From Halovenus carboxidivorans (GTDB lineage: Archaea > Halobacteriota > Halobacteria > Halobacteriales > Haloarculaceae), in the NCBI RefSeq assembly GCF_009831575.1, contig NZ_WUUT01000003.1, positions 62,001 through 126,000 on the forward strand: DNA of 64,000 nt, in the 5' to 3' direction. The notes below the pieces were generated by a model that did not search any database, had not been told where the DNA came from, and was given only the letters and a program-made list of their open reading frames with translations. Below are positions 35,802 to 45,087 of the stretch, piece by piece. The first letter of the stretch is position 1; each line of letters starts with the position of its first letter. Both the position numbers and the translations under genes were made by a program.

Positions 35802-36377
35802 ATGCAACCGATGGAGCACAACCGTGGACAGGCCTACGCGCTCGAAGGAATCATCGGGGCGATTATCGTCGTCTCGGCGCTGGTGTTGGGGCTGCAGGCG
35901 GTCGATATCGCACCGTGGACCGGCAGCCAGACGCTCGATAGCTCCGAGACGCGTACCGAGGTTGCCGACATGCTGGCGGTCGCGGAGGACGCGGGCGCCC
36001 TGCAGGAGGCGGTCACCTGCGTCGACGACGACGGCGACCCCCACCCCGATGTCGCCGCGACCGAGGACAACGTCTCGGAACTCGGTGCCATCCTCAACCG
36101 GACTCTCGAAAGTCAGTACAGCTACCGGATCGCGGTCGGTGTCGACGGCACCGAGACACAGATCGGACCGACTCCGTCGCTCCCGAACACCGACACCGTG
36201 ACCGCCTCCCGGACGGTCGTCCTGTCGGATACCGATCCCGTCTACGAAGTCGACCCGCAATCAGAGCAGTGCCGACCCGCCGGCACCCTCGAAGACGCCG
36301 GTGATCTGTACATCGACGACCAGCACGGAGACGAGAGCCTCTACGCGGTGGTCCGAATCAGGGTGATCGCGTGGTGA
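35802..36377 (+). CDS. Pilin-like protein 2 with one N-terminal helix
   Basis: A 191-residue protein. HNRGQAYALEGIIGA starts a hydrophobic helix of about 20 residues directly after RG, as in archaeal prepilins, and a beta-rich ectodomain follows. Two Cys residues (TCVDDD and SEQCRP) could pair outside the cell. I chose ATG 35802, 1 base after the previous stop; ATG 35811 is an alternative. It recalls the family listed as DUF7288 (from memory). It overlaps the next gene by 7 bases. Confidence 0.75.
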   Translation: MQPMEHNRGQAYALEGIIGAIIVVSALVLGLQAVDIAPWTGSQTLDSSETRTEVADMLAVAEDAGALQEAVTCVDDDGDPHPDVAATEDNVSELGAILNRTLESQYSYRIAVGVDGTETQIGPTPSLPNTDTVTASRTVVLSDTDPVYEVDPQSEQCRPAGTLEDAGDLYIDDQHGDESLYAVVRIRVIAW

Positions 36378-37231
36378 GCCGACGCCGACAGCGGGGCCAA
36401 CTGGTCCTGATCGCGGCGATTCTGGTCGCGACGGCGGTCCTCGGTGCGGTCGTCCTGCTGAACGCGGTCCACAGTTCGCCGGACGTGAAAGCCCAGACGG
36501 ACGCACAGAGCCTCTCGACGGCAGACCGGACGGTCGGAGACATCCGACAGGATCTCAGAGACCTCTTTTTCGGGACCAACGGAACCGACGCTCAGTATCC
36601 GTTCGCGACGGCGAGTGATCTCGGAAACGCCACCGGGGCCTACAGCAGCGACCTCGCCGCGGTCGTCTCCAGGGATAGCCCCGCCGTCACCGCGGTGGAA
36701 CTGCTTCCGGCTGAGAGTACGACCGGCGGGTTCGTCTCCGGGGCGGTGCCGACCTCGAACACGTCAGTCATCGAGAACGCGAGTTCGCTCCCCTACCTCT
36801 CGATCAACGCGTCGGCCGCCGCGACTCCCCGTATCACCATCGTCCGGACGGCCGCACCGGACAGGGAAATCGTCCTCGACGGATCGAGCACCGAGTACGA
36901 CGACCGGACCGGCGACCGACGCGAGTGCGACGACATCTCCGGGCGAGCGCGGCTGGAACTGACCCGTGGCTCGGGGGCGATCCGCGGCGAAGACGGCGCT
37001 GTCTGTGAGGTGTTCGTCTACGATCCGACACAGTCGAGTGAATACGACGTGGCTATCGACGCCGCCAACGGCGACGGCCGGTTCAACGCCAGCGGGGGCG
37101 GTACTCCCGTCCTCACCGGTGACCGTCGGCACACCGGGGTCGTCGTCAACCCGACGTTCGAGGTGACCTACCGGGACCCCAGCGTCACCTACCGTGGCAA
37201 CGTCACGCTGTTCCGGGGTGATCGGCGGTGA
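36371..37231 (+). CDS. Pilin-like protein 3
   Basis: A 286-residue protein starting with GTG. SRRRQRGQLVLIAAILV gives a basic end, an RG|Q junction and a hydrophobic helix of about 20 residues. The ectodomain has many N-x-S/T sequons (NTSV, NASS, NASA, NATG) and two Cys. It recalls the family listed as DUF7261 (from memory). Overlaps with both neighbours point to translational coupling in the pil operon. No catalytic motif seen. Confidence 0.72.
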   Translation: MVSRRRQRGQLVLIAAILVATAVLGAVVLLNAVHSSPDVKAQTDAQSLSTADRTVGDIRQDLRDLFFGTNGTDAQYPFATASDLGNATGAYSSDLAAVVSRDSPAVTAVELLPAESTTGGFVSGAVPTSNTSVIENASSLPYLSINASAAATPRITIVRTAAPDREIVLDGSSTEYDDRTGDRRECDDISGRARLELTRGSGAIRGEDGAVCEVFVYDPTQSSEYDVAIDAANGDGRFNASGGGTPVLTGDRRHTGVVVNPTFEVTYRDPSVTYRGNVTLFRGDRR

Positions 37232-37677
37232 CCGACCGCGCCGTCTCGATTGCGCTCACGCACGCACTGACCGTCGCTATCTCGACGGTTCTGGTTTCGG
37301 GGTTGATAATCGGCGCCGGAACCCTGCTCGAATCCCAGGAGCAAACCGTCGGTGAGACCCAACTCAGAGAGATCGGAAGCGACGCGGTGACCTACATCAA
37401 CACGCTCGACCGGTTGAACCGAACCGGCGAGAACGTCACCGTCACCGCGGAACCGGATTATCCGGAGCGGATCCTCGGTTCGTATCGGTACACGATCGCC
37501 ATAGAGAACCGCACCGGGAGCAACACGCTGGTGGTCCGGTCCGAACAACTCGGCCGGTCCGTCGAGTTCGACATCGAAACCCGCACCAACGTCACGAGTT
37601 CGGGCACCAGCGGTGGCGACGTGGAGATCAGCCTCTGTGAGGGCGACCGACTCACGCTCGCGGGGTGTGGCTCGTGA
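37228..37677 (+). CDS. Pilin-like protein 4
   Basis: A 149-residue protein starting with GTG. TDRAVSIALTHALTVA leads into one long hydrophobic helix (about residues 5-30), then an extracellular-type domain with sequons and two C-terminal Cys (LCEGD, AGCGS). It recalls the family listed as DUF7266 (from memory). It overlaps the genes on both sides by 4 bases. Function beyond pilus assembly or accessory pilin is unknown. Confidence 0.72.
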   Translation: MTDRAVSIALTHALTVAISTVLVSGLIIGAGTLLESQEQTVGETQLREIGSDAVTYINTLDRLNRTGENVTVTAEPDYPERILGSYRYTIAIENRTGSNTLVVRSEQLGRSVEFDIETRTNVTSSGTSGGDVEISLCEGDRLTLAGCGS

Positions 37678-38534
37678 GCGATTCAGACCGGTATTCGGCA
37701 CCGACACCGAACCGCGCGGTGTCAGATGTCGTCGCCTTCGTGCTCACGTTCGCGATCATCATCGCCGGCGTAGGCCTCGTCTCCACGGGCGCATTCGACC
37801 GACTGACCGCGTTTACCGACGAACAGCGGATCGACAACGCCGAGCGCGGTATGGAAGCCGCGGCCTCGACCATCGACAGTCTCGGCCGCGGCAACGACAC
37901 CTACCGCGAGTTCGCCCTCTCGCTGAGCGGCGGGAACGTCTGGTTCAGAAACAGCACCATCACCATCGAAAACAGCAGTGCGAACCTCTCCCGTCTACCA
38001 GGCGGCAGTGCCGACAGCGCGGATATTCCGGTGAACGCGCTCGAACACCGGTTCGAGTTCGGCGGCGAGACGGTCCGGATCACACACGAGGGGGGCGGTG
38101 TCTTCCGTACCGATACGGCCCGCCCGCGATACGACCCGGCCATCACCGTCGAAGACGGCACGCTCATCGTCTCGCTGATCAACCTGACCAGCGACGAGAC
38201 AATCGACCGCTCGGGAACGTACGACAGTAATCTCGCCCTCGACCCGACCGGCGTTCCGACGGAGGCACCGGTCTCCGCGGACAAACAGTTCGTCAGTTTC
38301 AGCGCGGAACTGATCGGCCAGCGGCGAGTCTACAACTCGACGGTCGACGACCCCGATATCACCGTCGACGTTTCCGCGTCTGCGAGCCCCGAACAGTGGG
38401 GGTATTTTTTCAGCGAGGCGGAGGGCTGGACCTCGACCGGCGACGCGACGTACACGCCCGACGAGCGGATCGACACCGTCCTGATCCGGGTCTCGACGAT
38501 CCGGCTCTCGACGCCGCCGCGGCGGACGACGTGA
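37674..38534 (+). CDS. Pilin-like protein 5, paralogue of the giant protein's N-terminus
   Basis: A 286-residue protein starting at GTG 37674. After SAPTPNRAVSDVVAF comes a hydrophobic helix (about 18-42), then a helical stretch and a beta ectodomain. HEGGGVF (138-144) followed by ITVEDGTLIVSLINLTS, and a later EQWGYFFSEAEGW (W242), line up with YQGGGVF, VSEGNLDLDFVNLSS and DGWGALVREAVES in the 2077-residue protein downstream. The two are therefore paralogous. It recalls DUF7289 (from memory, unchecked). It is the last of the overlapping small genes; a 205-base gap with a promoter follows. Confidence 0.75.
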   Translation: MSDSDRYSAPTPNRAVSDVVAFVLTFAIIIAGVGLVSTGAFDRLTAFTDEQRIDNAERGMEAAASTIDSLGRGNDTYREFALSLSGGNVWFRNSTITIENSSANLSRLPGGSADSADIPVNALEHRFEFGGETVRITHEGGGVFRTDTARPRYDPAITVEDGTLIVSLINLTSDETIDRSGTYDSNLALDPTGVPTEAPVSADKQFVSFSAELIGQRRVYNSTVDDPDITVDVSASASPEQWGYFFSEAEGWTSTGDATYTPDERIDTVLIRVSTIRLSTPPRRTT

Positions 38535-38704
38535 CCCCGGACCGCCGACTGCCTCCTGTGAGCCGCCGCCGCGGGGCCTCCGTCCTGTTTTATGTTAACA
38601 ACTCACATTATTCCGTCCGTTGTTTTCAGCTCTGAAATCGAACGATACCGCTCTCGGCCCGGAATATCAGGAGGCAGTGAACAAAATTGAATCCGGACAA
38701 TGGA

Positions 38705-38713
38705 TTTTTTAAA
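38705..38713 (+). promoter_or_regulatory. TATA box of the giant adhesin gene
   Basis: TTTTTTAAA lies 27-35 bases before ATG 38740. The gene therefore has its own leaderless-type promoter although it ends the pil gene row. The 38535-38700 stretch in front is AT-richer than its surroundings and contains no ORF I can support. Confidence 0.6.
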
Positions 38714-38739
38714 CGGGTGTTCCGTTGTATGCCGTAATC

Positions 38740-41700
38740 ATGAGGGCCCCGTTGGATCCGACGGACACTCGCGGAATCTCCGAGATCTACGGGACAGTCC
38801 TCATCATCTCGCTGGTCTTTCTCGTCGCCTTCTCCCTCGTCGGCGTCGGTGTGTTCATTCTCGGCGACACGACGGCCGACGCGAACGACCGACTCGCACA
38901 GGACGCGGTCCTCGAACTGGACGACCGGGTGAGCGCTCTCACGGCGGATCGCGTCGAGAACTCGATCACCTGGGAGGTCCCACAGGGCACCGCCGAGGAT
39001 TTCGAGGCCAACGGAACGCGGGGCACGATTAACGTCACCGTACGGACGAACGATACGTACTGGACCTGGGGGAACTCCAGCGGGTTAGTCGACTCGCCCG
39101 TCCAGGCGAACGCCACGGGTGAGATCCCGCTGGGAACGATCACCCACCGGAGCGAAGACGGCGTCCTGACGGTGTATCAGGGCGGGGGCGTCTTCGAGAT
39201 CCAGGACGGCACGGTGACCGTGTTGCGCGAGCCGGAGATCTCCGTCTCGGAGGGGAATCTCGATCTCGATTTCGTCAACCTCTCGTCGGTGGATCAGATC
39301 GACGGCAGCGAGTTGACTGCGACACAGCGCCGGACCCAACCCGACTCCGCCGAGATCCAGCAGATCGTGGACGCCCAGATGCGCCGGGACGGGAACCTCG
39401 TCGCCCCGGCCAGGGTGAATCTCACGATCACGAGCGAGTTCGCCGACGGCTGGGGCGCTCTCGTCCGGGAGGCGGTCGAGAGCCGTCCCGTCACGGTCTG
39501 GGATCACACCGACCTCCCGGAACTGGCGACGAACCAGGTCAAGATCGGCTTCGGTGAGTTCGGACGGGGCGTCGATCTCCCCGACGAGCGTAGCCCCTAC
39601 GCTCCCGGAGTGATCTACAGCGGCGTCGCCGACCTCGCGCCCGAACTGTACAACTGGAGCGCCGGGACGATTCGCGAGCGCGCCGGTGGCTTCAACGTCA
39701 GCGCGAACGGCGGCAACGAGTACACCGTCGGCCTCAGGTACGACCACGACGGGGACGGCGCCGACTGGTGGAAACTCAACGCGAGCAATCAGTGGGTGAA
39801 CATCGAGGACCCCATGGCCGCGCCGCTGGGGCCGGACGAACCCCGTCCCGTCAGCGTCGACCCCGCGAACGGCGTCTTCAGGATGGATGACGACGCCTGG
39901 ACGTGTGTCGTCAGTCACGCTCCCAGCGCCTCGGAGCCGCTGCGGTCACAGGTCAACCGGACGGGGAGTGGCTGTTTCGTCGACCCGGTCGGCGTCGAGA
40001 ATCCCGACGACAGCGTTGCCGAGTTCAGTCCCCTGCTCGAAATCACTGGCCTGAGCGTACGCGGCCCCGCGAGCAAACAACTGGCCTTCGGTACCGACCG
40101 CCTCCAGGTGGCGGTAAACGTCACGAACACCGGAACGGGCGATGCGGACAGCGGAGAGCCGACTGCCATGCTTGCCGATCCGGACGGCGGCGATCCGTGG
40201 GTCGCCGACGGAACCCGACTGAACGCCAGCAGCCCGTTGTCTCGCGGTGAATCGGCCACGTACTCGTTCAGCTACACGCCGCAGTTCCTCGGTGATCGAT
40301 TCCGGGTCCGCGCCGGCACTCCCGACGACGCTGCCGGAAACGACACGTGGTGGGAGATCACGAAGACGCCGGACGCCGAGCCGTTCGAGATCGAACGCGT
40401 CACCGTCCGCAACAGTCCCATCGTCGCCGGCGACGTCCTCAAAGTCGATGTCACGGTCAACAACACCGGTGACAGCCGAGACGAACAGACAGTCATCCTC
40501 TCGGACCGTGCGGGGCCACAGGCGACCGCGACGTACAACCTCAGCGCGGGTACCGAACGGACGAAGACCATCGAGTGGGACACCGAGGTCGGGGACGGGA
40601 ACCGTAGCAACAAGTCGATCAATATCTCGACGCTGACCGACCGCGAGTCAGCGACGGCGATCATCCGCAAGCCGGGACTGGCGTCGGCCGACTTCGAGAT
40701 CGACCGCGTCGAGATCGACGATCCGGTCACCGAGGGCAACGACCTCGAAGCCGAGGCGACGATCACCAACGACGGCAGCGACACGGGCACGCGGACCGTC
40801 CGTCTGCGAGACGACAACGGCGTGATCCGCGCGACCGTCCCCGATCTGACGCTCGATCCCGGCGAAACCGTCACCCTCGGCAGTTCGGCACCGCCGCTGG
40901 TCTGGGAGACCGATACGGGCGATACCGGCGTCTACGATCTGACCGTGGAGACCGACGACGACACCAACACGACGACCGACGTGGAGATCACGACACCGAC
41001 CGGCGTCGGGACGTTCAACGTCTCGATTGCCGAGAGCGGCCTCGACGACGTGATCGCCGGCGACGACCTCGAAGTCCCGGTCACTATCGAGTACAACGGC
41101 GGCGGAACGCGGACCGAGAGCATCTGGTTGACCGATTTCGACGGCGAACCGGTCGACGCACGGACCGTCTCACTGACCAGCGGGAGTTCCGTGCGCCGGA
41201 CGCTCGTCTGGGAGACCGAGGCCGGAGACGGACAGCACGCCCCCGGAACGATCACGGCAAACGGTGTCGACGACACAGACAGCGCGAGCGTCGAGGTCCG
41301 ACCGGAGGACGAGGCGGGTCCGAGTTACACCATCACGTCGGTTTCGACGAACAGCTCAGTCGGCTCGAACGGATCGCTACCGCCCGATCCGACGACGGAG
41401 GGCGAGGATCTGGAGATCAACGTGACCGTCGAGAACAGCGGCACCGTCCTCGGGACCGAGAGCGTCGTCGTCGAGTACGTGCCGGAGGACCGCCCGGTCG
41501 CTACGAGGGAGGTGAGCATCCCCAGCGGGGCCAGCAAGACTGTCACCCTCACCTGGGAGACAGTGGTCGGCGACAACACGACGACGCCGTCTAATCCACG
41601 GAACGCCGAAGACATCGAAATCCGAGTTGCCGGCGAAACAGCCCGCGAGACGGTCTTTATCGACAACCGAACCGTGCGGCGCGATCCGGTCGACGTGATG

Positions 41701-44700
41701 TTCGCCATCGACGAAACCGGCTCGATGGGCGTGCCGGCCGCGTACTCCCGGAGCGGGATGGAGCCGACGCCACAGCTCACCCTGGGCGCCCAAGCCACTG
41801 GAGACAGCTACGAATCGAACGACGAACTCGGGGCTGCCGCATCGATTCCCACCGGGACATACGCCGATCTCCTGATCGCAAACGGGGAGAGTGATTACTT
41901 CGCCGTCACGCTCAACGAAACCGAGTCACTCGACGCCGCGATCGGCTTCGACGACGACGCCGGCAACCTCGAACTCGAACTGTACGGCCCGACCCAGCGG
42001 CTTCTGGACAGCAGTCGCTCCTCCGGCGAGGGCGAATCTGTCTCGGTGTCGGACGTGACCGAGGCTGGCACGTACTACGTCCGTGTCTACGGCGACGGGA
42101 CTGACTCCGCAGAGTACGACCTGTTCGTTCAGTCCGGGGACAGGTCAAACGACGACTACGAGCCGAACGACGATATCGGGGCGGCACAGCCGCTCGGAAG
42201 CGGGGAGTATCGGGATCTGCGGATCGCCAACGCCGAGAGCGACTTCTTCGCCGTCTCGCTGAACGACAGCGAGTCCCTGCGCGGTTCGATCGACTTCGAC
42301 AACGACATCGGCGATCTCGACCTGGTGCTGTACGATCCGGAGGGCGACCTGATCGACGCCGGGTACGGCTCGGAGAGCGAATCTGTCTCCGTCTCGAACG
42401 TGAGCGAGGCCGGAACCTACTATCTCAGGGTTTACGGAGACGACGGCGCCTCCGCACCGTACGCCCTCGACATCGAGACCGGTAGATCCGTCTCCGACGA
42501 GCGGTTCTCGTACGACTCCCCCCTGTTCGAGGAGCCGGTCACTCCAGCGGGTGAGGAGTTCCTCTACGTCAGACAGCGAAACGAGATCTACGAACAGGGC
42601 GAGCAGTTCGACATCCCGTACCGCTACCGCTCGAAGGTCTGGCCGGGCAAGCGGCTCACGAACGCGACCGACGTTCCAGCGGAGGCAGATCTGTGGTACG
42701 CACTCCCCGAAACTGGCGGCGACGTCTCCGGCGAGGTCGAAAACCCCGGTACCGAAGGGACGTTCTACGTCTCCGGACAGACCGTCGATCCGGCAGACCA
42801 CGGCGGAGCGGCCTACGTCGTCAATCTCAGCGACCGGTACTGTTCGGCGCTCTGTTACGACAGCACCGGCCAGCGGTACGACGCCGTCCTCGCGGCACTG
42901 AGCAGTCTGAGCCAACCGCTCGGCGATCGGGCGGGACTGTTGGAGTTCAACCTGAGCCAGAACGTCTACCAACCACTGACGAACAACCTCTCCGCAGTCG
43001 AGCAGTCCCTCCGGGTCAATCCCGGCGGCGGCACGGACATCACGAACGCCATCCTCGAAGCCCAGGAACAACTCAACCGGACCGCCGACCCGAACCGGAA
43101 GGCAATCGTGTTGCTCACCGACGGGGAGCACAACGCGCGGGACGTGGCGCCGCCGAGCGAGCGGGTGGACGAGATTGCCGACAACGTGACAGTCTACGTC
43201 GTCGGTTTCGGCAGCGCAGACACCAGCTCCGACGGTGAACTCGCGACCGTTGCCAATGCCGGGACCGGGGAGGGCAAACTGTACGACGGCAACGACGACG
43301 ATCTCGAAGAGATCTTCGCTCAGATCGGCGAGGAACTGGACGAACCCGACCTGCCGAACGTGCAGGTGAACACCGACAGCACCCTCCAGGTCAAGGAAGG
43401 GGAGACGCTTCAGGTCCCCGTCGGCGTCGAAAACACCGGCGCGGGCGGCGAACGGATCATCACGGTGACCGATATCTACGGCAATATCGTCGACAGCACG
43501 ACTGTGTCACTGGCCGCGGGCGAGCGGATCAACGCCAGTGACCCGGCCGCGCCGGTGCTCGAATGGGACGCCGACCTGCAGGGCGAGGAGCCACCGACCA
43601 GCGGCGAACTGCTCGTCCGGACGCCGAGCAGCGAGGCGACGCCGAACGTGACCGTCACGGAGGGCGATCCCTCGGAGTTCGCCGTCACGATCCAGAGCGT
43701 CACACCGACCGACCCGCAGGCGACCGACGAGATCAACGTGACGGCCAGGATCGAGAACCGACTACCCGGCCCGGATACGCAGACCGTCGTGCTACGCGAC
43801 GACGAGGGCAACCCTGTCGACGTTCAGACGGTGCGTCTCGACGGCGCTGACGGCCCCAACAGCGCGACGACGACCAGTTTCACGTGGAAGACCCGTCCGG
43901 GTGACTCCGGAACCGGACAGACCCTCACCGTCGAGAGCGACGACACCGCCGATACGACCACGGTCGACATCGACCGCGCCCCCGGCGCGGACGACCAGTT
44001 CGACGTCGAAATCACCGGCACGACCGCCCCGACCCTCGCCGGAAACGAGACCGACGTCGAGGTGCGCGTCGAGAACGTCGGCTCCGATCCCGGCCAGCAG
44101 TTCGTCGAACTCCGGAACTTCGACAACAACACGGTCGATCTCGTCGAGACGCGGACGCTGAGCCCCGGCGGGACCGAAACGTACACACTGACGTGGAACA
44201 CCACTGTCGGCGACGCCGGTACCGGCAACGTCTACGCGGTCACACGGGACGACGCCGACGGCGAGGCGGTGACGATCCGCCAGGTGACCGGGCCGAACTC
44301 GACGTTCGAGATCGTCGACGCTGATGCGGTCAACAGCACGGTAACCGCGGGCGATCCCGTCGAGATCACGGCGGAGATCGAGAACACCGGCGTCGATCCG
44401 GACAGCCAGTTCGTCGAGGCGACCTTCGACACCGTGACCAAGACAGCGAACATCTCCGACCTCGATCCGGGGGCTCGGAGTACTGTTACTTTCCAGTTCG
44501 GGACGGCGACCGGTGCTGTCAACTCCTCGCAGACGTTCGATATCGATCTCGAAACCGAAGACGACAACGAGACGGTGTCGGTGACGGTCGAGCCGGCGGG
44601 TGCGCCGCTGCAGGTCGACATCGTGGGGACGGGCGATCCGGTCCGAGCCGGCGAGGCTCTGCCGGTGACGGTCGAGGTGACGGGATTGGACTCGACCAGC

Positions 44701-44973
44701 ACCCTCTCGCTCGAAACGCCGTACGGCGGAGCCCTCAACCCGACGAATATCACGACGATCAGGAGTAACGGAACATACACGATCACGTGGCCGACGCTGC
44801 CCGGACAGGGCGATCCGAACCCGCAGTCCGTCGTCGCTCGCGTGCGCGGGAGGACGAGCGATCCCGCGGCCGTACGCGTCGAGGAGGCTCCCGAGGGTGA
44901 TGTCGTCGCCCCCGGGACCGGTCCGAGCGCGGATCCGGTCGGGATCGATATCGACGAGATCGAGATCAACTGA
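38740..44973 (+). CDS. Giant pilin-like adhesin: CARDB repeats, split VWA domain, PPC pair
   Basis: A 2077-residue secreted protein. TRGISEIYGTVLIISL is a class III signal-type start with one hydrophobic helix (about 13-42). Residues to about 330 resemble the preceding pilin-like protein. Five CARDB-like Ig repeats follow (about 450-975, with NVTVxNxG strands). A VWA domain starts at about 985 with metal motif DETGS (D991, T993, S995). It is interrupted by two PPC-like domains (about 1022-1127 and 1138-1247) and a 120-residue spacer. It resumes at about 1370 with GGGTDIT (T1432) and LLTDGEHN (D1461), ending near 1535. Five more CARDB-like repeats fill the C-terminus. There is no C-terminal anchor. 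Glycosylation sequons abound. Likely a pilus-tethered adhesin; function inferred. Confidence 0.82.
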   Translation: MRAPLDPTDTRGISEIYGTVLIISLVFLVAFSLVGVGVFILGDTTADANDRLAQDAVLELDDRVSALTADRVENSITWEVPQGTAEDFEANGTRGTINVTVRTNDTYWTWGNSSGLVDSPVQANATGEIPLGTITHRSEDGVLTVYQGGGVFEIQDGTVTVLREPEISVSEGNLDLDFVNLSSVDQIDGSELTATQRRTQPDSAEIQQIVDAQMRRDGNLVAPARVNLTITSEFADGWGALVREAVESRPVTVWDHTDLPELATNQVKIGFGEFGRGVDLPDERSPYAPGVIYSGVADLAPELYNWSAGTIRERAGGFNVSANGGNEYTVGLRYDHDGDGADWWKLNASNQWVNIEDPMAAPLGPDEPRPVSVDPANGVFRMDDDAWTCVVSHAPSASEPLRSQVNRTGSGCFVDPVGVENPDDSVAEFSPLLEITGLSVRGPASKQLAFGTDRLQVAVNVTNTGTGDADSGEPTAMLADPDGGDPWVADGTRLNASSPLSRGESATYSFSYTPQFLGDRFRVRAGTPDDAAGNDTWWEITKTPDAEPFEIERVTVRNSPIVAGDVLKVDVTVNNTGDSRDEQTVILSDRAGPQATATYNLSAGTERTKTIEWDTEVGDGNRSNKSINISTLTDRESATAIIRKPGLASADFEIDRVEIDDPVTEGNDLEAEATITNDGSDTGTRTVRLRDDNGVIRATVPDLTLDPGETVTLGSSAPPLVWETDTGDTGVYDLTVETDDDTNTTTDVEITTPTGVGTFNVSIAESGLDDVIAGDDLEVPVTIEYNGGGTRTESIWLTDFDGEPVDARTVSLTSGSSVRRTLVWETEAGDGQHAPGTITANGVDDTDSASVEVRPEDEAGPSYTITSVSTNSSVGSNGSLPPDPTTEGEDLEINVTVENSGTVLGTESVVVEYVPEDRPVATREVSIPSGASKTVTLTWETVVGDNTTTPSNPRNAEDIEIRVAGETARETVFIDNRTVRRDPVDVMFAIDETGSMGVPAAYSRSGMEPTPQLTLGAQATGDSYESNDELGAAASIPTGTYADLLIANGESDYFAVTLNETESLDAAIGFDDDAGNLELELYGPTQRLLDSSRSSGEGESVSVSDVTEAGTYYVRVYGDGTDSAEYDLFVQSGDRSNDDYEPNDDIGAAQPLGSGEYRDLRIANAESDFFAVSLNDSESLRGSIDFDNDIGDLDLVLYDPEGDLIDAGYGSESESVSVSNVSEAGTYYLRVYGDDGASAPYALDIETGRSVSDERFSYDSPLFEEPVTPAGEEFLYVRQRNEIYEQGEQFDIPYRYRSKVWPGKRLTNATDVPAEADLWYALPETGGDVSGEVENPGTEGTFYVSGQTVDPADHGGAAYVVNLSDRYCSALCYDSTGQRYDAVLAALSSLSQPLGDRAGLLEFNLSQNVYQPLTNNLSAVEQSLRVNPGGGTDITNAILEAQEQLNRTADPNRKAIVLLTDGEHNARDVAPPSERVDEIADNVTVYVVGFGSADTSSDGELATVANAGTGEGKLYDGNDDDLEEIFAQIGEELDEPDLPNVQVNTDSTLQVKEGETLQVPVGVENTGAGGERIITVTDIYGNIVDSTTVSLAAGERINASDPAAPVLEWDADLQGEEPPTSGELLVRTPSSEATPNVTVTEGDPSEFAVTIQSVTPTDPQATDEINVTARIENRLPGPDTQTVVLRDDEGNPVDVQTVRLDGADGPNSATTTSFTWKTRPGDSGTGQTLTVESDDTADTTTVDIDRAPGADDQFDVEITGTTAPTLAGNETDVEVRVENVGSDPGQQFVELRNFDNNTVDLVETRTLSPGGTETYTLTWNTTVGDAGTGNVYAVTRDDADGEAVTIRQVTGPNSTFEIVDADAVNSTVTAGDPVEITAEIENTGVDPDSQFVEATFDTVTKTANISDLDPGARSTVTFQFGTATGAVNSSQTFDIDLETEDDNETVSVTVEPAGAPLQVDIVGTGDPVRAGEALPVTVEVTGLDSTSTLSLETPYGGALNPTNITTIRSNGTYTITWPTLPGQGDPNPQSVVARVRGRTSDPAAVRVEEAPEGDVVAPGTGPSADPVGIDIDEIEIN

Positions 44974-45087
44974 CCCGTGGCAGGAACGTCCTCACCAGGG
45001 ACGGTCCCTCGGTCAGTGATCGCCGGGACGGGGCTCACCCGGGCGAGCGGTCACTGCCCGGCGCGAACGGAGCCGGGAGACCGGCCG

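Noticed and set aside
38535-38739. Extra small pilin-like gene between the small gene row and the giant gene
   Set aside because: No frame with a start and hydrophobic helix was found; the stretch is better explained as promoter DNA.
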